DNA of 64,000 bases from Gliomastix tumulicola (taxonomy: Eukaryota; Ascomycota; Sordariomycetes; Hypocreales; Bionectriaceae), in contig BCHX01000002.1 in the NCBI GenBank assembly GCA_001599755.1, forward strand, positions 1,674,001 to 1,738,000, in the 5' to 3' direction. A program made the translations under genes and the position numbers. Shown here one piece after another: positions 34,500 to 45,313 of the stretch. The stretch's first letter is position 1, and each line of letters starts with the position of its first letter. The notes beneath the pieces were generated by a model. The model saw only the letters and a list, made by a program, of their open reading frames with translations, was not told the origin of the DNA and made no database searches.

Positions 34500-36327
34500 A
34501 GTGCTTGGCAGAGTCGCGTGACGGCTTTTATAAAAATAAGTGTATCCAAAAAATATGAGGCTGGCTGTGCGATTCGGAGGGTAAAAAATACAGAAAGCGA
34601 ATGTATGTGATGAAAATCTACAGTATCCAAGAAATAGAACAGGAAAAAATGAAGAGGTCAGAAAGGCTGGTGGTGGAACAGGTTGGTGAGCAAAACGAGT
34701 GTGTAAAGTATTTGGCGGCCTCTTTCCTTTTTTTATGACCGGAAGCCGAGCATGTCTTGATCGACCAGTGACGACGCACAAAAAGTCAAAGCCGATAAAT
34801 TCGACGAACCCGTCAGCGAACGTTAAAAGTTCCTTCGGGGGGGTTTGAGTTTGGCGCTGGAGACCGACAACAACCAGAGACACGGTGATGTTGAAGGAGA
34901 AAAAGAAAATCACAGATGGACTGGCGTCGCGACCCGAAAGTAATCTTCCTACCAAGGCGGCTCAGCTGTCTTGTCTAATAATAAATATTGGACAGGGAGC
35001 CAGTATCGCTGCGTAACGTGGCTGAACCATCCAAATCCTCCCGCAGAGCCAGAGCGTGCCCAGAACCAGGACTCGCCCACCAGCCCGAAAAGTGGCATCA
35101 TCATGCAGCGCCGCAGGCTACCGCGTATAATCTGACCAACAATAGGAGAAGCGACGAAATGAAGAATACGAGCCACTGTTCTCTAGTGCCCACTAGTTCC
35201 CCTTTGTGGGAGCGATCTTTGGCTCTTTGTCGCCTCGTAAGGAGAGGCCCCACGGTCCAGAACGTGATTACGGCGTAGGCTCTCATTGGATGATGCCCGA
35301 GTTGTCCTCAATTCTTCCAGCATTCAGGGCGCTTTGGTGGACCTACCCCTGAAGATTCCAGCGTGCCCCTCCACTGAAAAAAGGGGTACAGTACCTAACC
35401 GAGCTCCCACCTCCGGGGACTTTTAGGCGACATCCCGACAGGATTGCACCGGGCACCTTCAACAACGGACCGCTGGTGCCACGATGGTGGGATGCGTAAA
35501 TGCTCCGTGCATTTCTCTTTTTGCTATTGTCTCGCGACTGTGAATGCACCCTCTTTTTGGGACAGTATTCCTTTGTCCTGGACCCGGAGTGGTCTAGATG
35601 CTGAACGCTCAGATGAAATGCAAGCCACCGTTAATATTCCCCCGCTTCCCGGGATTTGCGGTCCGTGGGATAGTGACAAGAAACAGTGACCCGCAGCGTA
35701 TTCAGCACCGACTCACCACTTCAGACGAAAGAAGAAAAAAGAAAAAAGAACGGCCGTCATGCGCCATACCATGAATAAGGCAATGTCCGATTCACACGAG
35801 ACTTCGTGCCCGGTAACGGTTACGGCTCAAATCAAGCATCACAAACATTCGCAGACATGACCCTCGGGCTCTTTAGACGGTCCGCGTACTGGATGACTGA
35901 GAACACCAACGGGCTCTGGTTGCAAGCTCCAACGACGCGATGTTGGCCCTCGCAAACGGCAGGCATCAGAGGGAAGAGTGACTGCTCGCTGTTTGTATCG
36001 TGACATGCCATCTCGCCGCCCTGATCTTGGGCCAACGCTGTTTTGTCAAGATCCCCTCAGCAATCACGGAGACTACGTTCAGTCACTTCGTCGGTGAATG
36101 TCTCCATGGTGTGCACTCAGAAATCCAAACTGAGGCTCAGAGTGAGAATCTTCTGAGACTCACAACGTCGAAGACCTTGGTGGTTTTGATCCAACCTGAC
36201 GAATTCAAAACCATTCAACCCTGGTATCTCATCTTTGCCTCGCCGAGCGTATGTTACCACCATATAGGGAGAGATCTAGGGCCCGCAGCAAGTCGAAAAG
36301 ATCAAGAAGCGAATATCAAATCCCGCC
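34500..36327. other. Intergenic region upstream of the GT31 gene
   Basis: About 1.8 kb. It includes the GT31 promoter, possibly a long 5' leader (the coding frame stays open to 34955 but looks non-coding), and an A/G-rich tract at 35727-35748. No gene is supported. Confidence 0.5.
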
Positions 36328-36642
36328 ATGGAGACTCACGCACCGACATTCACCAATTCAGACCCTCCCCGCCCTACGGGCACGGCGACTTCGGGAACCC
36401 AGCCGAGCGACGTCAACCTCCGCCTGTCCATCCTGGGCTTCGTCATCGGCAGCGTGCTCGCCGTGATAGCATTCTTCATATGCAGACACCTCTTCTGCGT
36501 ATACGACATACTCGGCCTTCGGCCCACCCAGGCGCCTCGGATACATCCAGCGCCAAGCGCGGGCGGCGTCCAGCCGCGAAGGAGAAGCTCGAGCGAGTCA
36601 TGGCGAGCTGTTGAGGATGGCCACAGACTGCGACAGCTGTAG
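36328..36642 (+). CDS. Possible small single-pass membrane protein
   Basis: An uninterrupted 104-codon frame with a good start context (CGCCATGG). A polar N-terminal region of ~30 residues is followed by a clear hydrophobic segment (LRLSILGFVIGSVLAVIAFFICRHLF, about residues 31-57) and a basic, proline-rich tail with RRRSSSES, which would sit in the cytosol by the positive-inside rule. No family was recognised. Because no intron or homology supports it, it could be a chance frame; the long stretch without polar residues is the main argument in favour. Confidence 0.4.
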   Translation: METHAPTFTNSDPPRPTGTATSGTQPSDVNLRLSILGFVIGSVLAVIAFFICRHLFCVYDILGLRPTQAPRIHPAPSAGGVQPRRRSSSESWRAVEDGHRLRQL

Positions 36643-37602
36643 GCATCTCGAACGATCGAACCCGGTCCATGCCATGGAAAAATGATGCTATAGTTGACGG
36701 CTAAGATGGGATACAAGGCACCTATCTATTATGGCACGGGGTTTCGTTGGTCTGCCCTGTCCAAGTCATCGCGAATGGAGGGATAGCAACGGTGGTCTGG
36801 GAGGTCATGGGGAACTGAATCGTATTTGGGACAACCGGCTTTTGAGGAAGGATACTGTTGCCTTGATGCAGGGCTTGCCTAGGTGGAGGACGGATATTGG
36901 GGCGGATTCTATGCCTTCACGACCTGAATACATATATTCTAGGTTGTAGCCTTGATTGTCCATTTATCAATCATATGGAAAATTGTCGTATGCGATTGGC
37001 CTAGAATCTCTATGTGCGAGGGAACGATGGTCACAAAGAATGATTCCGAAAGAAGCAACAAAGACTACTTTGTCCATGGCGCACGTACTGGCTGTCATGA
37101 TTTTAGGAGAATACGTATCTTTGTCTATGAAGAAGGCCTATCGAATTCGCCATGGTTCGTTTGATTTGGCTGCTGATCCTGTTACCAGTATAATGGCCTT
37201 CATGATTCCCGGGAGCCTGGAGGAGTCAGTCTCCGAGGCCATGAGCGCCGAAGACTCGGCATGATAGGATGTTGTATATGGCGGCTCATGTCATGACCTA
37301 GGCTGGATCGCAGTGTTCCCGCCAAGACTGTTTGCCATATAAGGATGTGAGCGTCCATCCACAACAACTTGCTGTCCGTAAGCACACGTTTGAGTGAGAC
37401 TTGGGCAGGCGTTGAAACCCTGCAGGGCGGGCCGCTCGTAGCTCGATGATGCGATGTCCCCTCATGCTACTGTCGAAGATCGAGACGCGCCGCCCATGCT
37501 AGACGCTCGTAGATGATGTAGTACAAGCTTGTGGTAGGTAGGCTAATGGTTGATATCCAGCGTGATGAGTACGAGGACATGCCGAGTGGCGGTCGTGTCC
37601 TC
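36643..37602. other. Intergenic region, no gene seen
   Basis: AT-richer sequence between the possible membrane protein and the CENP-W-like gene. Short open frames are present, with none credible. Confidence 0.5.
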
Positions 37603-38030
37603 TCATCCCTTGAACTTGCTCAATGTGTCCTTCGAAAGAGATTGATTAGCCACTGCCCATAACGCATCATCATGTGAACCCATACCCTCGTGACTTTCTT
37701 CACACTTCTTGCCGCCAAGCTCCTTTCACCGGACTGTTTTGAGTGAATCGCAGCCTCCTTTACCAGACTACACCAGGTCGTTAGCAACAGTTGCACAAGG
37801 CTCTGCTTTGAGGGGATACGTACGTCTCCATAAACAGGACATAGTTCAAGTAGATCTATAGGAGAGTGTAAGCCGAATGTCATAGTCGAGCGCGATCTGT
37901 CGACGCGTCTCATTCGCCTGCTAGTACGCACCGAGATATCTGCGTTCTTCTTGATGTTCAGGCCCGAGTGAGCCTTGATGACCTTCTTGACGGTGGCCTT
38001 TGGATATGCCTTCTTGCCCACGAGCGCCAT
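37603..38030 (-). CDS. CENP-W-like histone-fold kinetochore protein (Wip1 family), 79 residues in four exons
   Basis: Exons are 38030-37932, 37855-37824 (32 nt), 37767-37686 and 37629-37603. The spliced protein is MALVGKKAYPKATVKKVIKA, then HSGLNIKKNADIS, IYLNYVLFMET, LVKEAAIHSKQSGERSLAA, RSVKKVTR and DTLSKFKG. This is one histone fold: a basic N-terminal helix, a long central helix and a last helix ending in the family-typical KFKG-like tail. CENP-W pairs with CENP-T and, with CENP-S/X, forms a nucleosome-like complex that links centromeric DNA to the outer kinetochore. Donors are GTGCGT, GTACGT and GTATGG; acceptors are ATAG, GTAG and, for the last exon, AAG. The AAG acceptor is unusual but preserves frame and the conserved end, and a GCTAATC branch point lies 20 nt upstream. 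An NF-Y-like histone fold is the main alternative. Confidence 0.8.
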
Positions 38031-38519
38031 CTTGAGAATTTGATTTGTAGATGCGGCGCCAGGAATTAATGTTGAAATGATGGAGGGGATGAAGACTGTC
38101 ATTGTGTTGACGGTGTTGGCGAATAACAGTGCGAGCTGACGACCCACCATACAGTCTCAACTTTGATATGCACTGTAAACTTAGCACTGTAACTTTTTTC
38201 CGACTGACAGAAAAGTAGCAGACAGCCGAAACCCATCATTCAACGAGAGTGATAGCAGTTTGAACTAACAAAATCTCTAGAGACTGGATGCCCGATATAG
38301 TGGAATTATTACTACAAGTTGATGCTACCTCTAGCGCTGGTTTTGAGGACATGATCGAGGCTCGAAATCATTGTGCTGGCCTCAGGCGAGCCCTCGCACG
38401 TAAATTATTTCTGTCACATACGGGACCCCACCATCCCACCTTGAAATGAGCTGGAGCAAAATATCGTCGCAAGCTGCGTCCATCAACCCGTTGACAGATT
38501 ATCCCATTCCACAGCCATC
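38031..38519. other. Divergent promoter region, CENP-W-like gene and prefoldin 4
   Basis: A 489-bp shared spacer, AT-richer next to the CENP-W-like gene. No motif stood out. Confidence 0.55.
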
Positions 38520-39115
38520 ATGTCAGGGCTACTGGGACGGCGCATGGTAAGCTTTCTTGCTTGGAGATCGAAGAAGCGGAATATGAACTGACATGCGGGC
38601 TCCAGCTGTCCAAGGCGGAGGAGGAGGGCAGTGACGAGGTCGAGGTTCGCCGGGAGGACCAGGACAAGATCAACAAGTTCAGCCGACTCCATCAGCGAGA
38701 GCTCGTTCTGCAGGAAGAGCTTGACGGCAAGACCGTACGCATGATACGAAGACATCCTCCATCGCAATAACAGTGCTGATACAGCCCCAACAGAAAGAGA
38801 AGGAGGAGCTCGACGACCTGAGCACCGAGCTCGAGCTCGCCGACGAGGATGAAAAGATACAGTAAGCGGAAATCCCTTTCTGCTGCTTGAGATGGCTGCT
38901 GACGGTGGACTTTCTGCGACAGGTACAAGATCGGCGACTCATTCTTCCACCTATCACTCGAGGATGCGCAAGAGATGCTCGAGACGGCGACGACGAGACT
39001 GGACGAGGATACGGGCGAGCTCGAGGACAAGCTAGGGAGCATACGAGATCAGATGAAGGAGCTCAAGGTGCAGCTGTACGCAAGATTCGGGAAGCAGATC
39101 AACCTCGAGACATGA
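38520..39115 (+). CDS. GIM3: Prefoldin subunit 4
   Basis: Four exons, 38520-38546, 38606-38734, 38794-38861 and 38923-39115, give 138 residues, normal for the beta-type prefoldin subunit 4. Exon 1 encodes only MSGLLGRRM. Family hallmarks are VRREDQDKINKFSRLHQREL, the coiled-coil linker KEKEELDDLSTELELADEDE, the beta-hairpin YKIGDSFFHLSLEDAQEML and the closing coil LKVQLYARFGKQINLE. Prefoldin is a heterohexameric co-chaperone that hands nascent actin and tubulin to the chaperonin CCT. All four junctions are canonical (GTAAGC, GTACGC, GTAAGC; CCAG, ACAG, ACAG). Confidence 0.95.
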
Positions 39116-39969
39116 TGTCCCCGAAATCCGACCTCGTCGATATACCACATTACCCAACATCTCACGAGGACACTTCACGGCGTCAGTGAACTGGCCTCAG
39201 AGGAGACAGGGACTCGATACCCGCGTAGCCTTGATAAACAGAATCAACAAAGCTTCTTCTGCCATGCAGCCAGCACATCACATCACATCACATCACCTTG
39301 CCGTAAGAACCGACCGAGTGCAGGTGTAGTCTAGCGCCACGCATCGCCAACCCTCGACCCCGCGATGGGGACCCTCACCTCCCCTTCGATCCCAGACGAG
39401 GCTGATTGGAGCGTCTTCCTGCGGCCGTTATCTGGATCCGAAGACGGAGGATCGGTGGGGAATAAGACTCGGACAAGGTCATCCGCCGAGCCCACCAACT
39501 TCCGGCAAAAGATGGGGACCGATGAGGGCAGCGGCCAATGATGGCAAGCGGCCGCCTCTGCCTGGTGGCTCTCCTTCTACCCCGGTGGATCTATTTTTAT
39601 CCGCCCTTGGAGATTTGCTCAGGCAGAAGGTGAAGGCTTTGACCAAAAGCTGGGGCCCTTTGGGGCGTTGAGAGTCCATCTGGCGCCCTTTGGGCCTTCA
39701 CAGGAGCCGGCTTGGATGGGGCCTGGGGTTCCGGTTCGGTGGCTCCTCTCTCGGACCGTCTGCGATTACGCCATGGGGACGCTGATTTTCTCCTTCGTCC
39801 CGGTCCCCTTGTTGCTTGCTCTCTTGAAACCCAATTGCTGCCCCCGTGTTGACTCCTGACCTGGCCTAAATCGTCCCCGGAACCGGGCAAGGCCTCCTTT
39901 CTGCTCTCCTTTTGCTGCTGTCTTCTCGTTCGTTGAACGTGTAGGGGATTGATTCTCTAACCCGCCGCG
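39116..39969. other. Intergenic region between GIM3 and the MFS gene
   Basis: This contains a CACAT pentanucleotide repeat (39274-39297) and GC-rich sequence before the transporter. The last ~100 bases are a pyrimidine-rich leader. No gene is supported. Confidence 0.55.
39274..39297. repeat. CACAT pentanucleotide tandem repeat
   Basis: Just over four copies of CACAT, intergenic, downstream of GIM3. Confidence 0.85.
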
Positions 39970-41918
39970 ATGACAAGAGCCGAGGATCATGGGGCGGATA
40001 GCCTTGCCGGCAGCGACGACACCAAGGTCGACCCGACCCCTTATCAGGAGCGTGAGTTTCCCTGGGATGTGTAGCACTTTTCTGTCCGAAGCCCTTTGTC
40101 CTGTCCGTAGCGGTGATACTGACTTCCCACTCTCCCTGACCAGGTGGAAGGGTACGGAGCAACTCCTGGCAGGACCAGATTGCGCCCCTGGAAGATGTGA
40201 TGGAATCCTCGTCCCGCTACGAGGAGGAGACGGCAGACAGAGGCATCGGTGCCCTCCATCACATCCGCTCCAGGACGCGGAGTCGGACCACCGAGAATGT
40301 CGTTGGATGGCTTCACAACGACCCGGAGAACCCGTACAACTGGCCCGATGTGAGTATACGCTACCTACTTATCATCCCATCCATCCGGCCAGACTTCTGA
40401 TGCAGCTGGAAATTGCAGAGCAAGAAAGCCAGGGTCGTGTTTTATAGTGGCATGCTCGTCATCAACTCGACGATGGGCTCGGCCCTCCCCGCTATGGCTA
40501 TCCCCAAGATCACGAGCGAGTACAACATCTCGTCCCAGCAGCAGATGGTACTCCCCATCTCCGTCTACCTGATCGGCTACGTCTTTGGCCCCATCATCTG
40601 GGGCCCCCTGAGCGAGCATCTGGGCCGGAGACTCCTCAGCATCATCACCTTCACCCTCTTCTGCATCTTCACCATGGCCTGCGGCTTCGCACACAACTGG
40701 ACCGCATTCCTGGTCTTCCGCCTCTTCTGCGGGGTCTTTGGGAGCGCACCCATCGCGGTGGTCGCCGGGATCCTGGCTGACGTGTATGGAGAGCCCAAGG
40801 TCAGGGGCCGGGCCTTTGCCATCTTCATGGTGGTGAGTATCAACGACAACTCCTCTACATGGACGCCGAACCTCCTCACTGACACGGTCACGCGACAGAC
40901 AACCGTCTTCGGCCCCTTGTTCAGCCCCATCATCTCGGGCTACTGCTCGACCACCATCGGCTGGCGCTGGACGTTCTGGATCGCGACCATGTTCGGCGCC
41001 TTCACGCTCGGCCTCGTCCTCGTCCTCCCCGAGACCTACGCGCCGATCCTCCTCTCCCGCCGCGCCCGCCGCATGCGCAAGAACGACCCGGACTCGCGCG
41101 CCATCGCGCCCCGCGACCTCGAGGAGACGGACATGGCCCAGCTCCTCACCGTCGTGCTCACGCGCCCGCTCCGCATGCTCGTCTCGGAGCCCATCGTCTC
41201 CGCCACCTGCTCCTACCTCGCCCTCGTCTACGCCATCTTCTACATGTCCTTCCAGGCCTTCCCCATCATCTTCTCCCGCCTCTACGGCCTGTCCCCGGGC
41301 GTCACGGGCCTCTGCTACCTGCCCATCGGCGGCGGCGCCGTCCTCAGCCTGCCCATCTTCTGGACCTGGGACAACATCCTCGCCGCCGCCGTCGCCCGCG
41401 GAAGCCCCTGGACGAGGCGCGAGGAGTACCGCCGCCTGCCGCTCGCCCTCGTCGGCGGGCCCACGTACGTCGTCTCCCTCTTCTGGCTCGGCTTCTCCGC
41501 CCGCGAGGGCACCTCCTTCGTCGTCCCCATGCTCAGCGGCATCCCCTTCGGCCTCGGCTTCATGCTCATCTTCATGGCCATGCTCAACTACCTCACCGAC
41601 GCCTACGACCTCTTCGCCGCCTCCGCCAACGCCGCCGCCTCGTGCTGCCGCTCCCTGCTCGCCGTCGTCCTCCCGCTCGCCACGAGCCACATGTTCAACA
41701 GGCTGGGCATCTCCGGCGCCTGCTCCCTCCTCGGTGGCCTGAGCGCGGGCATGTGTGTCATCCCGTACGTCTTCATCTGGAAAGGCCCCAGCATCAGGGC
41801 CCGGTCCAAGTTCTCCATCGCTATTCGCGAGAGAAGGGAAGAGTTGATAAGGAAGGCTCAGCAGGAGGAAAGGCGCTTGGAGCGACTCGCGCAGGTAGAA
41901 AAGGAAGAAGTCGTGTAA
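39970..41918 (+). CDS. Major facilitator superfamily transporter, DHA1-like (drug/polyamine antiporter type)
   Basis: Four exons, 39970-40051, 40144-40349, 40419-40832 and 40899-41918, give 573 residues. The ~95-residue N-terminal cytosolic region ends in WLHNDPENPYNWPD, the motif that precedes TM1 in fungal DHA1 proteins. Twelve hydrophobic segments follow, beginning RVVFYSGMLVINSTMGSALP. The loop 2-3 motif A is YLIGYVFGPIIWGPLSEHLGRR, and motif C-like sequence appears around FRLFCGVFGSAPIAVVAGIL. The last segments include NYLTDAYDLFAASANAAASCC, typical of TPO1/FLU1-like members, and a basic, coiled C-terminal tail (RERREELIRKAQQEERRLERL). It probably exports drugs or polyamines by proton antiport; the substrate cannot be inferred. 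The third intron (40833-40898, 66 nt) is a multiple of three and stop-free. Confidence 0.92.
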
Positions 41919-42291
41919 TGGTAAGTCGTAGTCCCTCCACTAAAGTAGCTTACTATCAAATTGGTATCCTAGGCCAGCTGGCTGCTTTCCTATAGCGAAG
42001 GCCAGGTTTTACGTCAAAAGTAAAAGAATAGGATTTATTAATATAATTCTTGTAATTCATAGCTACAGAAGCGGCCACAGCATGTGACGGGCCCTGTGAT
42101 CCATCTATATACATAGGCTTAGACATCACTCCAGTAATCGGTACTGGTTCCCACCACCAACGGCTGTCCGTTTACTATTCTTGTGAAAGACATAGTCGTC
42201 CGGCTATGTATGGCCTTGTTCGCAGGAACACTGGATGCTGGCTGCATCGTGTGCTTCTTTAAGATACCGCTAACTCGCCGTCAGAAAGTTG
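41919..42291. other. Convergent intergenic region, no gene seen
   Basis: A 373-bp 3' flank of the MFS gene and of the disordered-protein gene, AT-rich near 42010-42060. Confidence 0.65.
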
Positions 42292-45200
42292 TCACTGGCT
42301 AGTAGGACTTGCCATCGACCGGCGTTTGGCGTTTTCACCTGGTGCGACGGATCCTCTCAAAGAATGCTGCAGTGAATAGTCACTCATCATGGGCCTTAAG
42401 CCTGGCGTTACCTGCCCCCTTTCTCGTGTGGTCTGTGCCGAAACATTGCGAATACTGGCAGCACCAAACCTCGGAAGAACCGGATCCGAAGAGCTTTCGA
42501 TCGGAGCAAGTGGCTTTGTGGTAGACCCAGATACACCTGCAACTGTGTGAGCAATATCCAGGAGTTTTGGTGTACAGTCCTCGTGCGCCGATGGCTTCGT
42601 TGTTGCCGAGCTGGTCGGTAAATGGCCTCCAACCTTATCAGCAAGGCCAGACTTCAGGCTCTCATCGATATTCCCCTCTGCTAGATCTCCCTCAGGGACC
42701 GAACCTTTGGTCGTGGTTGATAAATCCGAGGTAGGTCTCTCTGTAGCATGGCGGTTCGAGTCCATAAGTGGTACCAGCTTAGAGAGGCTGGTCCTGAAAA
42801 CTCTCACCAGCCTCTCCTGCAGGGCCGATTTATCAGCAGCATCATTATCCGTGTCGGTCGATATGGCCTGCTTAGAAACCTGACCGGGTGCAGCGTTGGC
42901 AGTTATGGCACTGGCAGCAAAGTCTTGGGTCGTCACCTGGTCCTTGATACTGGCTGACCCGTTTCTCTCCTCGAAGAGATGCAAGGGATAGCTCGCCCAC
43001 AGGCTGGGCTGATTAGAGAGGTTTCTGTTCAGTCTTGTGCTGTGTATACCGATAGAGGACTCGTCTATGCGCGGGGTAATGGCCTGCCTAGGGTGGCCAA
43101 TCTGTGCGGGTGATTCAACCACGATGGGCACAGCCGGTTCCGGCCCAGAAAGAATTTGAGTCAAGTCAGTCAGATATTTGGGCAAGGGGCCTCCTGTCTG
43201 TGCAGGAGGCGGTGAGAAGTTCCTTGGTAGAGATAGCCTGGCGGCCTCAGTCCGTGAATTTCTTTTCTTGCTCTCATCCGGCCTGATCACTTTCTCCCAC
43301 CAAGGAATATGTTTCTCGGCTATGGTTCGCGAAGCCTCGCTTGTCGGCTTCCCAAGACCTGCGTCAGCATTCAGTCTCAGGGTGGCCCTGTAATACTGTT
43401 TCGGCTCCGCTGGGCCGGCTGCTTTGTTTTCGTCAGAGTGTTCAAGAGAACCGGCTGACCAATTACGGAGCAAGTTGGAATGCTTAGATCGCTTTGCTGC
43501 ACTTTTGGGGCTCTTGCCGTGGATCTTCGAAAGCAAAGAGGATTGTTGGCTCCCAGGGGGTTCCGAGTCCGAAAACTCCTCCTTGAATCTGCTCTGAAAT
43601 GTTGCCGGAGGCTTCTTCCGTGACAGCGCATCCCCAAATCGGGCTTGTATTGTCTGAAGCTCAGCTTCTCGCTTACGAAAGCTCGGTGTTTCCGACTGGC
43701 TCGCAGATGAGGCATCTGCAGGCAGAGGACTGGAACGCCAAGCCACTGGGGCGACATCGACATCGGTTTCGTGGCCGGATTGCCTGTCCTCTGCTGTAGC
43801 ATATGAACTTGGGCCCTCAGAGCGGCTAATGCCCTGCACAAAAGACGAGTTTGGGTGCCCTAAAGAAGAGTGGCGGTTAGCAAAGAAACCTGCCTTGTCG
43901 TAAGAGGTCCTTACAGTGAAATGGTGATAAATCAAGATTGCGCAAATCTTGTAAGCTGAGATTATGAACGTTGGGTTGAGACCGGGAAGGACTTGGTAGG
44001 AAACTAGGTCGATGTGAATTGTATTTTGACGAGCTACTGTCTGCGACGGGTTTCGAAGGGGGCGGCAGAAGCTCGACCTCAGGCGGCTCTTCCAACAGCG
44101 ACTTCGCAAAGATAGGGAAAAACTGCAGGATATCGGATTCGCTGTCATCCTCTCTTGTAGCGACGTTGTCGACGGCAAGTTCTCCAGGCGGAGGTGACGG
44201 CGGAGGAGGCAAGGGAGAGCTGGGTCGCGGCTCAGGCGGGCCAGAGGACGACGTCGACGTCCGAGAAAGTCGCCTGCGTGGTTCTTCCGGGCATTGCTTG
44301 TCGCTCTGGACGGAGTTTCGATTGGCGGTGCCATTATGAACAACAGTATGATCAGACCCGGCACAGTTCCCTGCAGTCTCTTCAGACTGCATTGCTTGGG
44401 CAATCAACCATACTCCAAGAGTAGATTGGTCATCCTCCTTTAGGTATGAATCAGCTCTGACACTGAGATCTCTTTCCACAAAAGTCGTAGATATGGTCGG
44501 CAGGGACTTTCGAGAAATAGTCTCAGTCAGGCCTGGCCTAGTGTTGGAGGATGAGGGATGATCCTGACGGAGATGAACTGGCCAAAGATGCTCCTCTCCT
44601 GCGCGTTCCTTGGTGTCAAGTCGTTTCTGTTTTGAATCGAGACCTCCTTTGCGGTCGCCTTGCCTAACCTTCGGGAGACTCCCTACTTTGATACTAGACG
44701 TGGGCGAGCTGCTGTCGATTGCGTCCTTGACCCTGTCAGGTACAGTGAACTCGAGGACATCCCGTGGCCCAATGCAAGCTTCATAGAGGCTTGTGAGAGA
44801 GTGAGGCTGTCGAAGCGAGTTTGGGGAGATATTGCTTGCATCGTCGCCACGAATGTCGTGGTGTAACTCATCCTGTATCCTCCTGTGCCTGAGGCGTCGC
44901 AACTCCGCTCGTCGAGCGATCTCTTCTTCACTGTTTCTAACAGAAATATGCGACTGTTTCTTCTCATCGTGCTCAGCGGGAGTATGACGCGAGAGCTTGG
45001 ATCGAACGATGCTGAAGACGATGCTGGCTTTTTGGGGGAGACTAGGCTTGCTGTCTTCGCTCTTAGAATCTTCGACAATCAAGGTTTCGATCTCAGCCGG
45101 GATGCCCAATGGAACATTGGTAGAATCAACTCGAACAGGCTTGGCAGGCTTCTGGCCATCTGCCCTCCTTTCTGCCGTGTTTGCTTGATGCTGCTGCTGC

Positions 45201-45313
45201 GAAGTAGAGGTCTTGTTGGGTCCAGAGAGCTGCACCGGAGTCTCGGCCGAATTATCAATGTCTTCGGAGGACGCATCTCGTTGATGGCTTCCGCAACAAC
45301 ACCACTTAGACAT
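42292..45313 (-). CDS. Large disordered protein with cysteine-rich N terminus, unknown function
   Basis: Two exons, 45313-43915 and 43859-42292, give 988 residues; the donor is GTAAGG, with a GCTAACC branch point and a TTTAG acceptor, joining two frames that are each too long for chance. The N terminus is MSKWCCCGSHQ, a cluster that could be palmitoylated and anchor the protein to a membrane. The rest is almost entirely polar and low-complexity, with proline-rich blocks (PPPPSPPPG, LLPPPSKP), many serines and a few hydrophobic islands (ESDILQFFPIFAKSLLEE, KHIPWWEKVI, YPLHLFEE). No catalytic domain was recognised. A possible short extra intron near 42410 (GTAACG to CTGCAG, 45 nt, in phase) could shorten the end. 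It may be a membrane-tethered scaffold; that is inference. Confidence 0.72.

Noticed and set aside
34500..34955. Upstream extension of the GT31 frame by 152 codons
   Set aside because: The extension has no coding character, and the internal ATG at 34499 gives a normal type II membrane topology with a short cytosolic tail.
39274..39297. Short regular repeats as a CRISPR-like array
   Set aside because: It is a simple pentanucleotide microsatellite without spacers, in a eukaryotic genome.
40365..41690. 441-codon open frame opposite the MFS transporter
   Set aside because: It is a shadow of a GC-rich gene. The translation is E/G/D/R-rich low complexity and conflicts with the well-supported transporter exons.
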